DNA from: Thermoguttaceae bacterium
GTDB taxonomy: Bacteria; Planctomycetota; Planctomycetia; Pirellulales; Thermoguttaceae
NCBI GenBank assembly: GCA_025060325.1
Contig: JANXBW010000017.1
Span: 45,504 to 109,503, forward strand
Reading direction: 5' to 3'
Length of the DNA stretch: 64,000 nt
The notes under the pieces were generated by a model. The model searched no databases. It was not told the origin of the DNA and worked only from the letters and a program-made list of their open reading frames with translations. Shown piece after piece: positions 60,503-64,000 of this stretch; position 1 is the stretch's first letter; every line of letters begins with the position of its first letter. Position numbers and translations under genes: made by a program.

Positions 60503-62666
60503 CGCTGCGCATTATCCTCCCTCGTGTTACGACCAGACTGCCCCCGCTGAATTTGCACGGGCTAAAAGATGCCGCCAACGCCGCTCAATTCGGGGACGAG
60601 AATAACCTTTTCGCCCGCCAAATCGGCCCGTCCGCCCATGTTACCAGCCTATCTTCATCTGGAAGCTTAGCTTATTTCGGCTTTTCTTGTCGAAAACCGG
60701 CCGCTGGCCAGGTGACTCGACTCAGAGCCGATGGGTCATCGAAGCCCAACCGTGAATTAGCTTCGCCCTGTGTGGAGAAGGAAAATGACAACTCCTTGAC
60801 GACGCCTCGCTAGGGGATGGTCAAGTTAGAGCTGGCGCTGCCGGCAGATACTTTGCTCAATCCCCCGAAGGACCAGAGGATGGTTGCAAGGCTGCTTGGG
60901 CGGTGGGACTCGAATCTGCGTTCTTGTTGCCGGGATCGGGTAATTTCCGACCCTTCCCCCCTAATTCGAGTTTGAGTGCTTGGCTCCGAGTTCACGTCTC
61001 CGCGACCCTCACCGCTCCCGGGGGCCACCCTAAAAAACTTTTCTCCCTTTTAACTTCCCGAGGTGCCCCTGTGCACGGAGTGGAATGCGGTACACCCTTT
61101 TTGCTCCAAATGTTAGGCCTTGGGACAAGTCCCCCTTTCCGAACCAATGACTTAACGTGAGAGCCTGGCGCCTGGCTTAATCCGCGGTGAGCTCTAAAGG
61201 AGGAAACAAAGGGTGAGCGGATTGAACCTCATTGAGCACTGGTTGCGGCCCTATTCCGATTGTTTCGCTTAAGATACTGTAAAAACGGTGAAACCCAAGC
61301 GCGGCCGGCAGCCGGTCGGCGGCTCGGCATGCGAGACGAATTCGGTCGTGAAGGGGGAAGATGGGGCCTCTCGTATTAAGTTGGGACGCGATGTACGGTT
61401 TCGTTTGAGCTTGGGTGCTTGGTGGAATTTTGAGCGTACTCTGGAAGCACAAAGAGAATATCGGCCAACAGCTGGCGGCTACCTTCTGGCAGGCGAGGGC
61501 GTACGGGCAGGGTTTCCCAAGCGTCTTCACTGGGAGATCGAAAAGTTAACAGGCACCGTAACCCCGGCGGGGTGAGGGAAGCGTCTGGGCTTCACAAAAA
61601 AGGTACTCTTGCAAATGCTCAAAACCTTGCGTGGACCAAGCGGCTAGGCTTGGTCACGGAGGAGGGGACTTAATTTCCGCGCAGAGTTCGTAGTCCAGAA
61701 TGGGTTCGACCAACTTCGCACCTCCATGTGGTTTGCTCAGTTTACCATTGCCGACCAACTGTCTGGTCGGAGTGTAACCAGTGCTTCCAACCACCCCTAG
61801 GCCATTTTGTTAAACGCTCTTAATACCCCTGGCCGGGAATGCAGATGTTTTCTACAAAATTCCGACCGGAAAGGGGAACATGCGCGTCCATCTGGAAGAG
61901 TCAATCGCGCCCTGGAAGGGCACGAACTTCGCAAGGCAACTTACGGCAGCCGGGTGCGCCTTTACTACCGCAGTTGAACCGATTTGCGCAAGTTGACGAA
62001 CTGCCCATTAGCTTCTTGCAGGATTGTGGACATATCCCATTTACTTAGGGCTCACGCGGCCGAGCGTAGCAAAGCCCGACAAAGCGGCATTTGTCATCCA
62101 CAAGCGGCGCTTTCCATATGCTGCGCCTGGTCGAAAATGTTCGCCGTCCTGCCATTTTCCGTCCCTAAAAAGGTGAGACGTGTTTTCGCCTCCTGCCGAA
62201 CGACTGTTCACCCGGGCAAAGATGCATGCTATTCGACATGCGCTGGCCAGTTGCCGCCCTTTCCGCGGAAAGGCGTTTACTTCGACCTTACTCGATACGA
62301 AGACTCTAAGTCGTAATTAAACAGTCGTATATCGAGGTCTGAACGCCACAACTGCTGGAAACTTCTCGTGAATTCTTCGCTCCTATGGGCGGGGAAAGTT
62401 TCCCTTCCGAGTCAATTCCTGGAGAGTTCGCCCGAAGCGCGATTACCTCACGAGATTGACCTCTTCCACAGCGCCGCGCTAAGCCTATTGCGAATGGCTT
62501 GCTGGCAAGCGGCGGATTGGGTCGCCAACTGAACGTTTAGCTATCCGTTCGGCAAGCACACTAGGGGGCCTGCCAATTGTGTCCGGAGGTAAACGGCCTA
62601 AGTCCTTTCGCCAAAGCCCCTTTTTCGTCCGAAGCCGATCGGCGCAACTTGTGGAGGCTCCTGAAC

Positions 62667-64000
62667 ATGAACTGGTGCCGAGTAACAACATTTACCATGG
62701 TTGCATTTGCGCTTTCGGCCGTGAGGACGGTCGCGGCTCAGGACGAAGCGGTTGTTGTTTATCCCGCTGCGGACGGTGCTCCCTTGATATCGGAATATCG
62801 CGTTGAAGTCAACGGCAAACCGGTCCCTGTTTATTTGGGATCTCCCGTCCGATTTTACGGATTTTGTCAATTTGACGTCAAGGGACCGGTGACCGTGCGG
62901 GTTACAACCACACTTCCGCTAGTCAATCCGCGCCTGATTCCGGAGAGGTTTCAAATTGCGATTAGTCAGGAGGGAAATTCTGTTGTCTTTCGCTTGGCGC
63001 ACCCGTGCCACATTACTCTGCTCCCCGACGGTGGAAGTCCTGCCAACGCTCTCCATCTGTTTGCAAATCCACCCGAGGAGAATATCCCTCGCCCGGATGA
63101 TCCCTCAGTCATTTACTTTGGGCCGGGAATTTACAAGAGGGACGTCGTCGTGGAAGATGGACAAACCCTCTATTTGGCCGGAGGTTGCATCCTGAAGGGT
63201 GCCGTTTCGCTGCGGGGCCGCAATGCTCAGGTACGCGGCCGAGGAATCATCGACGGCAGCGATTGGGGCCACTTCGAACGGCGGGAGGTTCCCCTGCGGA
63301 TTACCGGCCCTTCGACGATGGTGGAGGGGATCGTCGTGCGTCTTTCGTGGCGAGCCGGTGTGTACGTATCGCGGACAAGCGATGTGGTGATTAAAAACGT
63401 AAAGGTTTGCGCAAGCCGATTTGCCAACGATGACGGAATCACGGTAAGCAATGGGGATAATGTCCGCGTCTCCGGATGCTTTGTGCGTACCGACGACGAT
63501 TGTATCGCTCTTAAAGGCTATTCTGCCGACCGCCGCGATGTGTTCGCCTGTGTCTTTGAAGATTGCCAACTGTGGTGCGATCGCGCCCGGATTATCCTCA
63601 TTGGACACGAGACGATGGTCCACCACATGCGGGACATCCAGTTTAAAAACATCGATATTCTTCGTTTCTCCATGACGCCGTTTTTAATCGAACCGGGCGA
63701 GTTGGGCACGGCGGGGCCCAATATTGTTTTCGAAAACATTCGGCTCATCGGTTGGGGCGACAGTCAACGACCCCTCATCCAAATTCAACCCACTGTTAAC
63801 CGGTGGATGCAACTGAAAAAACCCGGTTGGGTCGACGGCATAACTTTGCAAAACATTGAATTTGTGGGCCGACATGGTGGCCCTTGGGTGGTCATTCGCG
63901 GATATGACACTGCTCATACCACCCGAAATGTGAGCGTGATCAATCTGCGCGTAAACGGAAGGCCTTTGCAGCCGGAGGATCCTGGTGTCAACGTCGGAGA
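62667..64000 (+). CDS. Secreted GH28-like (polygalacturonase-type) right-handed beta-helix protein, 3' truncated by window
   Basis: Read from sequence (not in ORF track because no stop): signal peptide, IYFGPGIYKRDVVVEDGQTLYLAGGCILKGAV, VRGRGIIDGSDWG, FANDDGITVSNGDNVRVSGCFVRTDDDCIALKG. Confidence 0.8.
   Translation, partial: MNWCRVTTFTMVAFALSAVRTVAAQDEAVVVYPAADGAPLISEYRVEVNGKPVPVYLGSPVRFYGFCQFDVKGPVTVRVTTTLPLVNPRLIPERFQIAISQEGNSVVFRLAHPCHITLLPDGGSPANALHLFANPPEENIPRPDDPSVIYFGPGIYKRDVVVEDGQTLYLAGGCILKGAVSLRGRNAQVRGRGIIDGSDWGHFERREVPLRITGPSTMVEGIVVRLSWRAGVYVSRTSDVVIKNVKVCASRFANDDGITVSNGDNVRVSGCFVRTDDDCIALKGYSADRRDVFACVFEDCQLWCDRARIILIGHETMVHHMRDIQFKNIDILRFSMTPFLIEPGELGTAGPNIVFENIRLIGWGDSQRPLIQIQPTVNRWMQLKKPGWVDGITLQNIEFVGRHGGPWVVIRGYDTAHTTRNVSVINLRVNGRPLQPEDPGVNVG

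Overview
The window looks like chromosomal DNA of a Gram-negative, flagellated planctomycete. Support: a DUF1559 prepilin-like protein, a DUF4159 protein, an ASPIC/UnbV-type remnant, LpxB and a flagellar export cluster. About 39 protein-coding genes are supportable. They cover only about 70% of the window (rough sum of CDS lengths); the rest is unusually long gene-poor stretches of 0.7-2.3 kb. Recognisable blocks: phoH (partial)-HD phosphohydrolase-ybeY-CBS/CNNM protein; GH88 plus heparinase-like lyase; DUF4159; PII; lpxB; serine acetyltransferase; a 1519-aa NACHT ATPase with a helical-repeat C-terminus; a DUF3365/HAMP histidine kinase; rnhA; nfo; lnt; pabA/trpG; RraA-like; EF-hand/PHB-depolymerase-like esterase; RluA-like; Tat-signal DegT aminotransferase plus ceramidase-like protein; znuABC with a divergent Fur/Zur regulator and a palindromic operator; a PAS/GAF orphan sensor; sulfotransferase; fliL-fliN-fliO-fliP-fliQ-fliR-flhB; and a 3'-truncated GH28-like protein. 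RNA genes are an initiator-type tRNA-Met and a tRNA-Gln. The best candidates for follow-up are the HEPN-like/NACHT/solenoid protein, a CRISPR-geometry mini-repeat (29-nt repeats, 32-nt unrelated spacers) at 4065-4215, a decayed ASPIC/FG-GAP gene at about 31.7-33.2 kb, a CX3CH heme motif in the histidine kinase sensor, and an NPTE (not NPTH) cleavage motif in FlhB. All homology calls are by eye, with no database search.
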